Source of the DNA: an uncultured Chloroflexota bacterium
GTDB lineage: Bacteria > Chloroflexota > Anaerolineae > UBA4142 > SHND01
NCBI GenBank assembly: GCA_937870825.1
Contig: CALMZO010000213.1
Span: 1 to 64,000, forward strand
Direction: 5' to 3'
DNA: 64,000 nt
Of the stretch, positions 35,113 through 44,305 are shown in pieces. Every line of letters starts with the position of its first letter. Positions within the stretch are counted from its first letter, which is position 1. A program made the translations under genes and the position numbers. The notes beneath the pieces were generated by a model. The model did not search any database, was not told the DNA's origin, and saw only the letters and a list, made by a program, of their open reading frames with translations.

Positions 35113-37667
35113 TTCACCTCTTGATCTGGTGGCTGCTCCTCATGTTGCTTGGCTTTGCCGCATTGCCCATCACAATGCAATTTTTCCGTTTCCTGCCCGA
35201 ACGCGGGTTCGCGTTTGCGAAACCGTTCGCGCTGCTGCTTTGGATATATCCGTTTTGGCTGCTCGCAGTAGTTGGGTTCATTCAAAATAGTTTTGGCGCG
35301 CTTGCGTTGATGGCGGTGCTGCTCGCGTTGGTGAGCTGGGGCTTGCTGCGCGGACGCGGCGCGGATTCCGTAATGCATTGGCTGCGCGCAAATTGGAAAT
35401 ACGCGTTGTGCGTGGAAATTGTGTTTGGCGTCGCGCTGCTCGCGTTTGCGTATTTTCGCGCGTTCAATCCCGAAATTTCGGGGACGGAAAAGCCGATGGA
35501 ATTTATGTTTCTCAATTCCATCTTGCAGAGCGAAAATTTCCCGCCGCGCGACGCGTGGCTGTCGGGTTATGCCATCAGCTATTACTATCTCGGTTACGTA
35601 ATTGTTGCGGCGTTGGCGAAATTGGGCAACGTGCCGTCGAGTTACGCCTTTAACATGGGTTTGATTATGACGTACGCGCTCAGTGCAGCTGGCGCGTTCG
35701 GACTGGTTTTCAATCTCGTCGCGCACGCGCAAAAATACGCGGTTGCGCTGCGCGCTAAAGTTTCGTACGCGCCGTACGTGTTTGGTGTCATCGCGGTTTT
35801 TCTTGTGTTGGTCATTGGTAATTTGCAAGGGGTTGTCGAAGTCGTATACAACGCGGGCATCGGTTCGCGCGAATTTTATGCCGGTTTGAATTTGCACAAT
35901 TTGGAAGAGGTGCAGCCCGCGTATCAAATTGTTTCGGCAGAGGACGCGTGGTGGGAAAAATTTGTGCCGCGCGACAATTGGTGGTGGTGGCGCGCGTCGC
36001 GCGTGCTGAATGACAAAGACCCCGTAAGCGGCAGACACATTGAGGTCATTGACGAATTTCCCGCGTTCAGTTTTTTGCTCGGCGACTTGCATCCGCACGT
36101 TCTCGCGCTGCCGTTTTGCGTTCTCGCGCTTGCCGTTGCCTTTAACATTCTGTCGAGAGGGCAAGCGGCGCAACAGAACAGCGCGTTAGCCGTTGCCCCT
36201 ACGCAATCTCCAATCTCCAATCTCCAATCTCAATTTCTCACGCCGCGTATGTTGCTCACCGCGCTCGTCGTCGGCGCGTTGGGAATGTTGAATACGTGGG
36301 ATATTGTCACGTATGGCGTCGTGATTGTGGCTGCGTTTGCGTTGGCGCAGTATCGCGCGGCGGGAAAATTTTCGCGCAATGTTTTGATTGCTTCCGCTTT
36401 GTTCACCGCGATTCTTTTCGCCGTCGGCTATGCTTTATTTCTGCCGTTTTATCTTGGATTCTCTTCGCAAGCGCGCGGCATCATGCCGCAATTGACCAAA
36501 ACGCCGCTGCATCAATATCTCATCATGTTTGGCTTGTTTCTTTTTGTGGTTGCAAGTTTTCTTGCCGTTTTGTTGTGGCAGCGTCAAGACAAAAGGCGCG
36601 CCCTCATTCATTCGCTCGAACTGGCTGTCCCGTTTTTGCTCGTGCCATTCGTGATTGCGCTCGCGGGGTTGCTTGCGGTGACGTTTTCGCCCGAGCTGCG
36701 CGAATTGCTTGCAGGCATGTTGAATCTTTCCCAAGACAACGCGACCTTTGAATTGCTCGGCGTGTATTTTGGCGCGCTGCGCGACCATCCTTGGGTTTTT
36801 CTCTTGCTGGCACTGTTGTTGGGACTGGCTGCGGGGCTTGGGCGAATGATGTTGCTCGACGCCAATGCGCCGCAATCGCGCACGGCGCTCATTTTTGTTT
36901 TGCTCCTCGCGCTCGTCGGGATGCTTCTTACCTTTGGCACAGAATTTTTGTTTATTCGCGACACGTTCGGTTCGCGCATGAACACCGTTTTCAAATTGTA
37001 CTATCAAGCGTGGCTGCTGTTGGCGATTGCCGCAGCGTTTGGCGCGTTTTATATTTTGCATTCCACACGCGGCATTGGGCGAGGCGTCTGGCTCGGCGCA
37101 TTCGCGCTGCTGTGCGCGGCAAGTTTGATTTATCCCGCGCTCGCGTATCCGAATCGCGCGAATTATTTCAACGCGCAAGAGACGCCGCCGACGCTCGACG
37201 GGTGGGCGTGGGTGGAACGCGCGTTTCCCGATGATTACGCGGCGATTGAATGGGTGCGCGCGAATGTTCCGCGTAATGCAGTGATTCTGGAAGCATCGGG
37301 CGACCAATATTCGTTTGACAACCGCGTTTCGGTGGCAACGGGTATTCCCACAGTGGTAGGGTGGGGCGGACACGAATTGCAGTGGCGTGGCACATCGGAA
37401 GTGTACGCGCCGCGTCAAGAAGATGTCGAACGGATTTACAAATCGCGCAATGTACAAGAGACGCGCGAGTTGTTGGACAGGTACGGGGTGGATTTTGTCA
37501 TCATCGGCGGCATCGAACGCAGCAAGTACCAATTGAATTCGTCGCTCGTGGACAAGTTCGGAAAATTGGGTGAATTGGTGTTTGAACAAGGTCCGATGCG
37601 AATCTATCAAGTCAACGCATTGTCAAAAATGAATCTAACAGGTTCGCGTGTTGCAGATAATAACTAA
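35109..37667 (+). CDS. DUF2298 (Chlor_Arch_YYY) membrane protein
   Basis: An 852-residue polytopic protein collinear with the second half of the preceding giant protein: SYYYLGYVIVAALAKLG, GDLHPHVLALPFCVLALAVA, LNTWDIVTYGVV, SRMNTVFKLYYQAWLLL, and the soluble tail FDNRVSVATGIPTVVGWGGH. DUF2298 is found mainly in Chloroflexota and archaea and has no proven activity. The conserved DLHxH loop motif is a candidate active-site element. A heptad repeat array encodes an insertion (PTQSPISNLQSQF) near residue 370. ATG overlaps the previous stop (ATGA), so translation is probably coupled. Confidence 0.87.
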   Translation: MIHLLIWWLLLMLLGFAALPITMQFFRFLPERGFAFAKPFALLLWIYPFWLLAVVGFIQNSFGALALMAVLLALVSWGLLRGRGADSVMHWLRANWKYALCVEIVFGVALLAFAYFRAFNPEISGTEKPMEFMFLNSILQSENFPPRDAWLSGYAISYYYLGYVIVAALAKLGNVPSSYAFNMGLIMTYALSAAGAFGLVFNLVAHAQKYAVALRAKVSYAPYVFGVIAVFLVLVIGNLQGVVEVVYNAGIGSREFYAGLNLHNLEEVQPAYQIVSAEDAWWEKFVPRDNWWWWRASRVLNDKDPVSGRHIEVIDEFPAFSFLLGDLHPHVLALPFCVLALAVAFNILSRGQAAQQNSALAVAPTQSPISNLQSQFLTPRMLLTALVVGALGMLNTWDIVTYGVVIVAAFALAQYRAAGKFSRNVLIASALFTAILFAVGYALFLPFYLGFSSQARGIMPQLTKTPLHQYLIMFGLFLFVVASFLAVLLWQRQDKRRALIHSLELAVPFLLVPFVIALAGLLAVTFSPELRELLAGMLNLSQDNATFELLGVYFGALRDHPWVFLLLALLLGLAAGLGRMMLLDANAPQSRTALIFVLLLALVGMLLTFGTEFLFIRDTFGSRMNTVFKLYYQAWLLLAIAAAFGAFYILHSTRGIGRGVWLGAFALLCAASLIYPALAYPNRANYFNAQETPPTLDGWAWVERAFPDDYAAIEWVRANVPRNAVILEASGDQYSFDNRVSVATGIPTVVGWGGHELQWRGTSEVYAPRQEDVERIYKSRNVQETRELLDRYGVDFVIIGGIERSKYQLNSSLVDKFGKLGELVFEQGPMRIYQVNALSKMNLTGSRVADNN
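36203..36236. repeat. Heptameric tandem repeat inside DUF2298 gene
   Basis: Four units of AATCTCC, in frame, within a variable loop right after the conserved DLHPH region. Confidence 0.78.
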
Positions 37668-37672
37668 AATCT

Positions 37673-37682
37673 ACTGTACAGT
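37673..37682. promoter_or_regulatory. Short palindrome before ECF sigma gene
   Basis: ACTGTACAGT is a perfect 10-bp palindrome in the only intergenic gap between the DUF2298 gene and the ECF sigma gene. It may be an operator; a chance match is possible. Confidence 0.3.
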
Positions 37683-37705
37683 GTGCGCGTACGGCCATTT
37701 TTGAA

Positions 37706-38305
37706 ATGCTTTGGTTGGAAATGTCAGCGTATCTATTCACACGCCGTAACGTCTTACACATAGAAAATGTGGAAAAAATCTCCGCCGACGATGTGGGCGC
37801 GCTGTATGACCGCTACGCGCCCGAATTGTTTCGCTACATGTATCATCGGCTCGGCGCGAAAACGTTCGCCGAAGATTTGACCGCCGAAGTGTTTGTGCGC
37901 GTGTTGAAGGGCGAACGGCAAGTGAATGATTGGCGCGCGTACTTGTACCGCATCGCGCACAACTTGGTGATTGACACTCTTCGCAAGCATCCGCATGTCT
38001 TGCAAGAACCGGACGAATTTCTGGTTGACGAACGCAATGACCCTGTTGAACACGCGGAAGCGCGCGACGAGCAGCGCCGCTTGCGTCAAGCGATTGCGCG
38101 GCTGACACCGGAACAGCAGCAAGTCGTCGTCCTGAAATTTGTTGAAGAAATGTCGAACGCGCAAGTCGCGAGAATTTTAAACAAACCGGAGGGCGCGGTG
38201 AAAGCACTACAGCACCGCGCGTTGACGAATTTGCGCGCATGGCTCGGTGACTCGGAAAACCAAGCGCGCACCTGGAAACGTTGGGATGAATCAAAAGTTT
38301 CATGA
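37706..38305 (+). CDS. ECF-family RNA polymerase sigma factor
   Basis: A 199-residue sigma-70 family factor with only regions 2 and 4. Region 2: ALYDRYAPELFRYMYHR, AEDLTAEVFVRVL and DWRAYLYRIAHNLVIDTLRK. Region 4: AIARLTPEQQQVVVLKFVEE and the helix-turn-helix SNAQVARILNKPEGAVKALQHRA (split here as one continuous segment near 150-172). It directs polymerase to a specific promoter set, not identifiable here. The exact start is uncertain: ATG 37706, ATG 37721 or GTG 37769. The downstream gene overlaps by 20 bp and looks like its membrane anti-sigma partner. Both sit within the glycosyltransferase run. Confidence 0.92.
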   Translation: MLWLEMSAYLFTRRNVLHIENVEKISADDVGALYDRYAPELFRYMYHRLGAKTFAEDLTAEVFVRVLKGERQVNDWRAYLYRIAHNLVIDTLRKHPHVLQEPDEFLVDERNDPVEHAEARDEQRRLRQAIARLTPEQQQVVVLKFVEEMSNAQVARILNKPEGAVKALQHRALTNLRAWLGDSENQARTWKRWDESKVS

Positions 38306-38702
38306 GAATGACATTGACGCGGAATGGCGCGCGCGTTTTTCGATTTTGCAAAACGCACCCGCGCCAAATTTGGAACGCGGGCGCGCGCGTGTGCTTGCCC
38401 TGGCGCAAAAAAATCGCGCGGCAAATATCCCCGCGCGTGTTTCGTTCGCATTCGCGCTGGGTGTTGGCATCGCTGTCATTTTGATGATGGTGGTGATGAG
38501 CAGTGTGATGGGCGCGTTGCCGACGACAAGTGTCGCCATGACGCGCACGGAAATTTCGCCGAACGTTGCGCCCGCGAATGTTTTGACGCGTTCTCCTTTT
38601 GAATTGAACTCGAAGAATGCGCGGCAAACGCCGGTGCCGAACGCCGTCCCCGAACCGCCGCGCTCGCCCGCCGTTCTTTCTACGCAAACCCTTTCCCCTT
38701 GA
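38286..38702 (+). CDS. Putative anti-sigma factor, single-pass membrane protein
   Basis: A 138-residue protein with a cytoplasmic N-terminal part of ~45 residues, one membrane segment (FALGVGIAVILMMVVM) and a Pro/Thr/Ser-rich extracytoplasmic tail of ~70 residues. No zinc-binding anti-sigma motif (HxxxCxxC) is visible. Assignment as regulator of the preceding sigma factor rests on the 20-bp gene overlap and topology, a common arrangement for ECF systems. ATG 38286 opens inside the sigma gene. Confidence 0.6.
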   Translation: MNQKFHENDIDAEWRARFSILQNAPAPNLERGRARVLALAQKNRAANIPARVSFAFALGVGIAVILMMVVMSSVMGALPTTSVAMTRTEISPNVAPANVLTRSPFELNSKNARQTPVPNAVPEPPRSPAVLSTQTLSP

Positions 38703-38705
38703 ACT

Positions 38706-40694
38706 ATGCCAAAGAATCGTCGTCGTAATCAAACGCAAAATGCTGCGCCCGCTCTCCTGGTGCAACCTGACGCGATGCCGGAACCGATTGTCCCGGGCAA
38801 TGGGCAAACGTTGGCGCTCGAACCCCGCGTCGCGCTTGCGCCCGCCGTTGTGACACAAAAGTCTGCACTCGCCGCGGCAACCCCGCGCTTGCTCACAAAC
38901 GCACTCACGTTGGAAATGGCGTTGTATGTTTTGGTCACGCTCGCTGCCTTGCTGTTGCGCGTGGTGAATCTCGACGCGCGCCCGCTTGCGCCCGACGAAG
39001 CGCAGACCGCCGCCGCCGCGTGGGAATTTTTGAATGGCGGAACCGTTGGCGCGTATGCAAGCCCGCTGCTGTTCACGCTGAACTGGCTCTCGTTTTTTCT
39101 TTTTGGCGCGTTTGATTTGACCGCGCGTTTTTTGCCTGCGGTGTTGAGCGCGCTGATTGTTTTGCTTCCGCTGTTGACGCGCGGCGCGTTGGGAAAAACC
39201 GGCGCGTTCGCGGCGGCGCTGCTGCTCGCGTTTTCGCCGACGACGATATTTTTCGCGCGCACATTGTCGGGGGTGGAATTGGCAGTCGGCGCGGCGTTGG
39301 GCGCGTTGGCGTTGTTTTGGCATTATCGCCAATTGAATTCCACGCGCGCGTTGTTCGGCGGCGCGCTTCTTGCGGGGTTGGCATTGACGGCAGACGCGGC
39401 GGCGTTCACCATTTTCATTGCAGGCGGAATTTATTTTGCAATCGTGTGGGCGCGTGCGCGCGGCGGGCAAACTGAAAGCGACGCGATTGAAAACGCGGAA
39501 ATGTCTTTGACAACAGCGTTACGAATTCCACTTGTGCGCGCGGCGATTCTGTTTGCCGTCACATACTTGGTTTCTGCGACAACATTTTTGCTGAATCGCG
39601 ACGGCTTGGGCATTGCATTCAATCTCTTTGGCGAGTGGGTGAACGCGTTTTCGAGCATCGGAGATTTTGCGTCGCCCGTAAATTGGCTCGTCGTGTACGA
39701 ACCGCTTGCCTTGATTTTTGGACTCGCGGGGTTGGTGTTGGTTGCGACTCTGCGCGGGGAACAGCCGAACGACACAAACTTGCTTCGCTTGTTTGCGCTC
39801 GTTTCGCTTTTCGCGTTTCTCTTTTACGCGATTGCGGGCAACAAGAATCCTTCGGGTGTTATCCCCGTTGCGGTTCCGTTGGCGCTGCTCGCGGGTTGGT
39901 TCATCGGCAATTTGTTGGAACGGGCGCGCGACGATATTGAGATGACGGGCGGATGGAGCACCACTGTTTCGGGCGAAATTCCGGTGTTGGTGATGCTGCT
40001 CGTTCTCGCCGCGCTGATTTATTTACAAAGCGCGTCGTTCTTGCAACAATCGCGTTTTTCGCCTGCGCTCGACGCATTGTACCAGGTTCTCACGGTAGCA
40101 TCGGCAGAGGCGTCGCTTACTGCCGCCGCCATTACGCTGGCAATCATCTCTGTCCTCTTGCTCGGCGTGTTTATCGGTTTGAGCATCTTGCTCGTCGGCG
40201 CGGCGCGCACGACAACTCTTTGCGCGTTCGCGGTGCTCATCATTCTCGCGTTAGGCATGGTGCGCGCGACGTGGCTTTTGAATTTTTCCAATTTCGAGCC
40301 GCTGCGCGAACTCGCCGCGCCGAATCAAACGCCGCTGCAAATGCGCGACCTCGTGCGCGATTTGGAATTTTATTCAGAGGCGCGTTATGGCGACGCGCAC
40401 ATTATTCAAACGGCAGCCACGCCCGAATTGGGCGCGGTGGGACGATGGTATCTGCGCGCGTTCCCGAATCTCGATTGGACGAATGACCTCGCCGCGATGG
40501 AGAACGCGCAAGTAATTCTGACTACCTTGCCGACCCCGCCGCCGGGCGATTGGATGGGGCAAGCGTTTCGTGTGAATACAACATGGGAGCCGACAAATTT
40601 AGACGGCATCGCGCTGTGGAAATGGTTCATGATGCGCGAAGGCGGAAATGAATCCGCGCAAACGATTATGATGTGGCTGCCGACGCAGAAATAA
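38706..40694 (+). CDS. GT39-like membrane glycosyltransferase
   Basis: A 662-residue GT-C type protein. A ~65-residue basic/Ala-Pro-rich cytoplasmic N-terminus precedes the first membrane segment. The first external loop carries APDEAQ (D97-E98), the acidic motif. About eleven further segments and a short soluble tail containing ARYGDAHIIQTAATPELG and WYLRAFPNLDW follow. It starts 4 bp after the putative anti-sigma gene and is likely co-transcribed with it. It resembles the membrane half of the next gene product more than the HPDE type enzymes. Confidence 0.83.
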   Translation: MPKNRRRNQTQNAAPALLVQPDAMPEPIVPGNGQTLALEPRVALAPAVVTQKSALAAATPRLLTNALTLEMALYVLVTLAALLLRVVNLDARPLAPDEAQTAAAAWEFLNGGTVGAYASPLLFTLNWLSFFLFGAFDLTARFLPAVLSALIVLLPLLTRGALGKTGAFAAALLLAFSPTTIFFARTLSGVELAVGAALGALALFWHYRQLNSTRALFGGALLAGLALTADAAAFTIFIAGGIYFAIVWARARGGQTESDAIENAEMSLTTALRIPLVRAAILFAVTYLVSATTFLLNRDGLGIAFNLFGEWVNAFSSIGDFASPVNWLVVYEPLALIFGLAGLVLVATLRGEQPNDTNLLRLFALVSLFAFLFYAIAGNKNPSGVIPVAVPLALLAGWFIGNLLERARDDIEMTGGWSTTVSGEIPVLVMLLVLAALIYLQSASFLQQSRFSPALDALYQVLTVASAEASLTAAAITLAIISVLLLGVFIGLSILLVGAARTTTLCAFAVLIILALGMVRATWLLNFSNFEPLRELAAPNQTPLQMRDLVRDLEFYSEARYGDAHIIQTAATPELGAVGRWYLRAFPNLDWTNDLAAMENAQVILTTLPTPPPGDWMGQAFRVNTTWEPTNLDGIALWKWFMMREGGNESAQTIMMWLPTQK

Positions 40695-40696
40695 GT

Positions 40697-40781
40697 TGAA
40701 ATTGGAAATTGCGAATTGCGAATTTTTGACAATGCATTGCGTAGAATCAATCCGAAATTCGCAATCCGAAATCCGAAATTT
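40697..40781. repeat. Two heptameric repeat arrays between GT genes
   Basis: Units of the type AATTGCG (about 40697-40731) and CCGAAAT/CGCAATC (about 40748-40781). They fill the whole gap between two giant genes, and the second array ends 5 bp before the start codon, where a ribosome-binding site would normally be. Confidence 0.72.
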
Positions 40782-40785
40782 ACAT

Positions 40786-43700
40786 ATGTCAGTACAGATT
40801 CAAGAACAAAAACAATCTCTCTGGGACACGCCGCTTACGGTGTTGTTCAAAATCAATTGGGATGTGGTGATTCTGGTCGCGATTTTGTTGATTGCGGCGG
40901 TGACGCGTTTTTCGTATCTCGAGTACGGCGCGTGGAGTCATGACGAGGCGATTCATACGTCGTGGTCGAACGATTTGTATTCGGGCAAAGGATACATTCA
41001 CAATCCGATTTATCACGGACCGCTTTTGTACCACGCCACAGCGTTCACCTTTTTCCTTTTGGGCGACAATGATTTTTCCGCGCGCGTCATGCCCGTGTTG
41101 TTCGGGTTGGTGTTGATTGCCGCGCCGTTTTTGTTTCGCGAATGGTTGGGCAAACGCGGCTGGGTGGTGACGAGTTTGATGTTTTTGATTTCGCCTGTCA
41201 TTGCCCACTACAGTCGCGTGCAGCGTCACGACATTTATGTTGAAGTGTGCGTGGTGTTGATTGCGCTGGCAATCATGAAATATCTGACGACGCGTCACGC
41301 GAATTGGTTGTATTTTGGCGCGGCGATGTTGGCATTGTCGTTCACCGCGATGGAGACGACGTTTATTTTCATGGCGCTGTTTGGCTATTTTCTCGCGGGA
41401 GCGTTTACCTTTGACTATTTCAACACACGCGCGCCGGATTCAAAATGGCTGAGTCTTGGGATTGCGACGGTGTTTGGTTTGCCGTTCGCGGTTGTCGCGA
41501 TTGTGTGGTATCTGTACGACAAGTACGTTGGAAGCAAAAGCGGGGCGCAAGAAGAAGGTGTTGAGAAAAAGGTATCGGACTTTGATAACGCGGCGTTCGA
41601 TTTGCTGCTCGTGCTTGGTTCCTTTCTCTTGCCGTTGGGTGCGACGCCGCTTTTTATCAAATACATTTTGCAGCGTGACCCGACCGATTACAACTCGGTG
41701 CTTTCGATTTCGGCGAGCGCGGGCGTGCTTTTGTTCTTTATCGCGCTCTCGGCAGCTGTCGGCTTGTTGTGGAATTGGCGCAAGTGGGCAATTTGCGCGG
41801 CATTGTTTTATCCCATCATGCTCGTGCTGTTCACAACCGTCTTTACCAACCCGGCGGGTATCGGTTCGGGTTTCGTCGGCTCGCTCGGCTATTGGATTTC
41901 GCAGCAAACCGTCCAGCGCGGCAGTCAACCGCCGTACTATTATCTGATGGTGACGATGCCGCTGTATGAATATCTGCCGTACTTGTTTGGCATGACTGGT
42001 CTGTTTTACATTCTCGCGCGACGCAGTTGGGTGCGCGCGGGAATTTTTGGTGTCGTTCTGCTCGTCCTGTTGGCAATCTGGTCGTACATTGAATTCACAC
42101 CGGGCGTGTTGGAATGGATGTCCGCGAATCTGCCGCTCTTTCTCGGCAAAGACAATTTGCAAGCGGGCAACTGGGCAGTGTTAATTGTCTTGGGCTGGCT
42201 CATGCCGCTGTTCTTTGCGCTCTCGTACAACCCCGACGACAAAACGACGCGCTTTCCAACATTGATTGGCGTGTGGGCGCTCGGAGTCCTGATTCTCTTT
42301 TCGTGGGCGGGCGAAAAAATGCCGTGGCTCAACATGCACATCGCGATTCCGCTTTCGTTCGTCGCGGGCTATTTCATGAATGATGTATTGAACCTGAATT
42401 GGCGCGAGGTGTTGAAACGCGGCGGGCTCATCATGGCGCTGGTGTTTGCGCTTGGGCTGCTCGTTCTCGCGTTTCAGTTTTTCTTTGGCCCCGCGCCGCT
42501 TTCGGGAACGCCGCTCGATGAACAGGCGCGCATGGCGAGTGTAATTATTGCGATTGTGATTGTCGGGGCGTGCGCGGGCGTTGTCGTGTATTTCGCGCTT
42601 TCACTCGGAACCAAAACGGCGCTGCGAATTCTCACGACAACACTGTTTATTATTTTCGCGTTGTTCACCATTCGCACGATGGCGAGCGCGGCGTATTACA
42701 ACAAGGACATGGCAACCGAGACGATTGTGTACGCACAAGGCACTCCCGATGTGCCGAACGCGATGCGCGAGATTGATGAATTGTCGCGGCGACTTTGTTC
42801 GCAGACCAACACGGACCCGAAATCGAAACTGAACTGCAACAACGGCATGATTAAAGTGGCGTACGATGATGATTCGTCGTGGCCCTTTGTGTGGTATCTG
42901 CGCGATTACAATTCCCAGTTTTACGGCAAAACGCCGGGCGGTCCATTCGACGCCGAAGTCGTGATTGTCGGCGATGCGAACGAAAGCGCGGTGAAACCGT
43001 TTCTCGGGAATCGCTATATCAAGCGGCAAATGCGTTTGGTATGGTGGCCCGACGAATCGTACAAAGATTTGAATTGGGCGAAACTGTTTGGCGGCACCGA
43101 CGAAAACGGCAACCCAATTCCGGGCGCGCTGCAGCCGGACAATTTCAAAAAAATCGTGCGCGACATTTGGTTCTTTCGCAAGTACGAACACAACTTGAAC
43201 AGCTGGCCCTTTGTGCATCGTTTTTCGCTGTACGTGCGCAAAGATGTCGCAAGTCTGTTGTGGCAATACGCGGGCATTGCCCCGACGGCAGCGGTGGATG
43301 AACCGGACCCCTATCTCGAAAAATACATTCAGAACTTGCAAGCGAAAGCGGTCGTAAACGGCGCGAACGGTGATTTCGACGGACCGAAAAATGTCGCGCT
43401 CGCGCCCGATGGTTCATTCTATGTCCTCGATACGAACAAGCATCGCGTACAGCAATTTGATGCCGCGCGCAATTTTGTCCGCGAATGGGGTTCGCAGGGC
43501 GCGGAACCGGGACAATTCAATGAGCCGTGGGGCATCGCCGTCGGAAAAGATGGAACCGTGTACGTCGCGGACACATGGAATCATCGCATCGAAAAATTCG
43601 ACAAGGATGGTAATTTCCTGGCACAGTGGGGCGTGTTCGGCGACATTGGTACAGCGTGGGACGAAAACCTCTTGCAATTGTACGGACCGCGCGCGATTGC

Positions 43701-44202
43701 AATTGACGCCGACGGCAATTTGTGGGTGGCGGATACGGGCAACGAACGCATCATCCAATTTGACCCGCAAGGCGAACCGCTGGATGTGTTTGGCGGCGTC
43801 GGCGGGGAACCGGGACAATTCCTCGAACCGGTTGGCATTACGATTGACGCGCCGGGGAATTTCTATATCGCGGATACGTGGAACAATCGCATTCAGGTCT
43901 TCGACGCGGATTTTGAACCTGTGCGGCAAATTGATGTACAGGCGTGGGATTCGCAGTCTGTGGTGAACAAACCGTATATTGCGGTGGACGCCGAGGGAAA
44001 CATCTATGTCACGGACCCGGAAGGATTCCGCATCATCAAATTTGGGAGTGACGGCAAAGTGCGCGCGGTGTGGGGTTTCGCGGGGAGCGACCTTGGCGGA
44101 ATGCAGCTGCCAACGGGCATCGCCGTCAATGCCGAAGGCGAAATTTTCATCGCGGATTCGGGGAACAATCGCGTGTTGATTTTTGACGCGGTGAAGCAGT
44201 AA
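40786..44202 (+). CDS. TIGR03663-like GT39-type protein fused to NHL beta-propeller
   Basis: An 1138-residue protein. The membrane part (1-~650) begins with a short cytoplasmic tail and has the acidic motif SHDEAIH (51-57) in loop 1, then HGPLLYHATAFTFFLLGDND and SRVQRHDIYVEVC, typical of the TIGR03663 group. A soluble region (~650-860) follows. The last ~280 residues are about six NHL repeats with words such as YVADTWNHRIEKFD, WVADTGNERIIQFD, YIADTWNNRIQVFD and FIADSGNNRVLIFD, forming a beta-propeller expected outside the membrane. Such a fusion may bind the substrate or a partner. ATG 40786 has no Shine-Dalgarno; heptad repeats occupy the leader. Confidence 0.88.
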   Translation: MSVQIQEQKQSLWDTPLTVLFKINWDVVILVAILLIAAVTRFSYLEYGAWSHDEAIHTSWSNDLYSGKGYIHNPIYHGPLLYHATAFTFFLLGDNDFSARVMPVLFGLVLIAAPFLFREWLGKRGWVVTSLMFLISPVIAHYSRVQRHDIYVEVCVVLIALAIMKYLTTRHANWLYFGAAMLALSFTAMETTFIFMALFGYFLAGAFTFDYFNTRAPDSKWLSLGIATVFGLPFAVVAIVWYLYDKYVGSKSGAQEEGVEKKVSDFDNAAFDLLLVLGSFLLPLGATPLFIKYILQRDPTDYNSVLSISASAGVLLFFIALSAAVGLLWNWRKWAICAALFYPIMLVLFTTVFTNPAGIGSGFVGSLGYWISQQTVQRGSQPPYYYLMVTMPLYEYLPYLFGMTGLFYILARRSWVRAGIFGVVLLVLLAIWSYIEFTPGVLEWMSANLPLFLGKDNLQAGNWAVLIVLGWLMPLFFALSYNPDDKTTRFPTLIGVWALGVLILFSWAGEKMPWLNMHIAIPLSFVAGYFMNDVLNLNWREVLKRGGLIMALVFALGLLVLAFQFFFGPAPLSGTPLDEQARMASVIIAIVIVGACAGVVVYFALSLGTKTALRILTTTLFIIFALFTIRTMASAAYYNKDMATETIVYAQGTPDVPNAMREIDELSRRLCSQTNTDPKSKLNCNNGMIKVAYDDDSSWPFVWYLRDYNSQFYGKTPGGPFDAEVVIVGDANESAVKPFLGNRYIKRQMRLVWWPDESYKDLNWAKLFGGTDENGNPIPGALQPDNFKKIVRDIWFFRKYEHNLNSWPFVHRFSLYVRKDVASLLWQYAGIAPTAAVDEPDPYLEKYIQNLQAKAVVNGANGDFDGPKNVALAPDGSFYVLDTNKHRVQQFDAARNFVREWGSQGAEPGQFNEPWGIAVGKDGTVYVADTWNHRIEKFDKDGNFLAQWGVFGDIGTAWDENLLQLYGPRAIAIDADGNLWVADTGNERIIQFDPQGEPLDVFGGVGGEPGQFLEPVGITIDAPGNFYIADTWNNRIQVFDADFEPVRQIDVQAWDSQSVVNKPYIAVDAEGNIYVTDPEGFRIIKFGSDGKVRAVWGFAGSDLGGMQLPTGIAVNAEGEIFIADSGNNRVLIFDAVKQ

Positions 44203-44270
44203 CCTCCGCCGGTGGATTTTGCAGCGGCACAACGGATGCAAGCCGGATGCGCCATTGAAACTACCGGATA

Positions 44271-44305
44271 AAAACAAGACCCGTCTCGCAAACGGGTCTT
44301 GTTTT
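44271..44305. terminator. Bidirectional terminator between convergent genes
   Basis: AAAACAAGACCCGT and its complement form a 14-bp stem around a 7-nt loop, followed by T residues on both strands. It ends the giant glycosyltransferase transcript (plus) and the lipoprotein gene (minus). Confidence 0.88.

Noticed and set aside
37737..39470. A 577-codon open frame on the minus strand
   Set aside because: It is the shadow of the sigma factor, anti-sigma and GT39 genes in GC-rich coding sequence; the product is Arg/Gln-rich without any motif.
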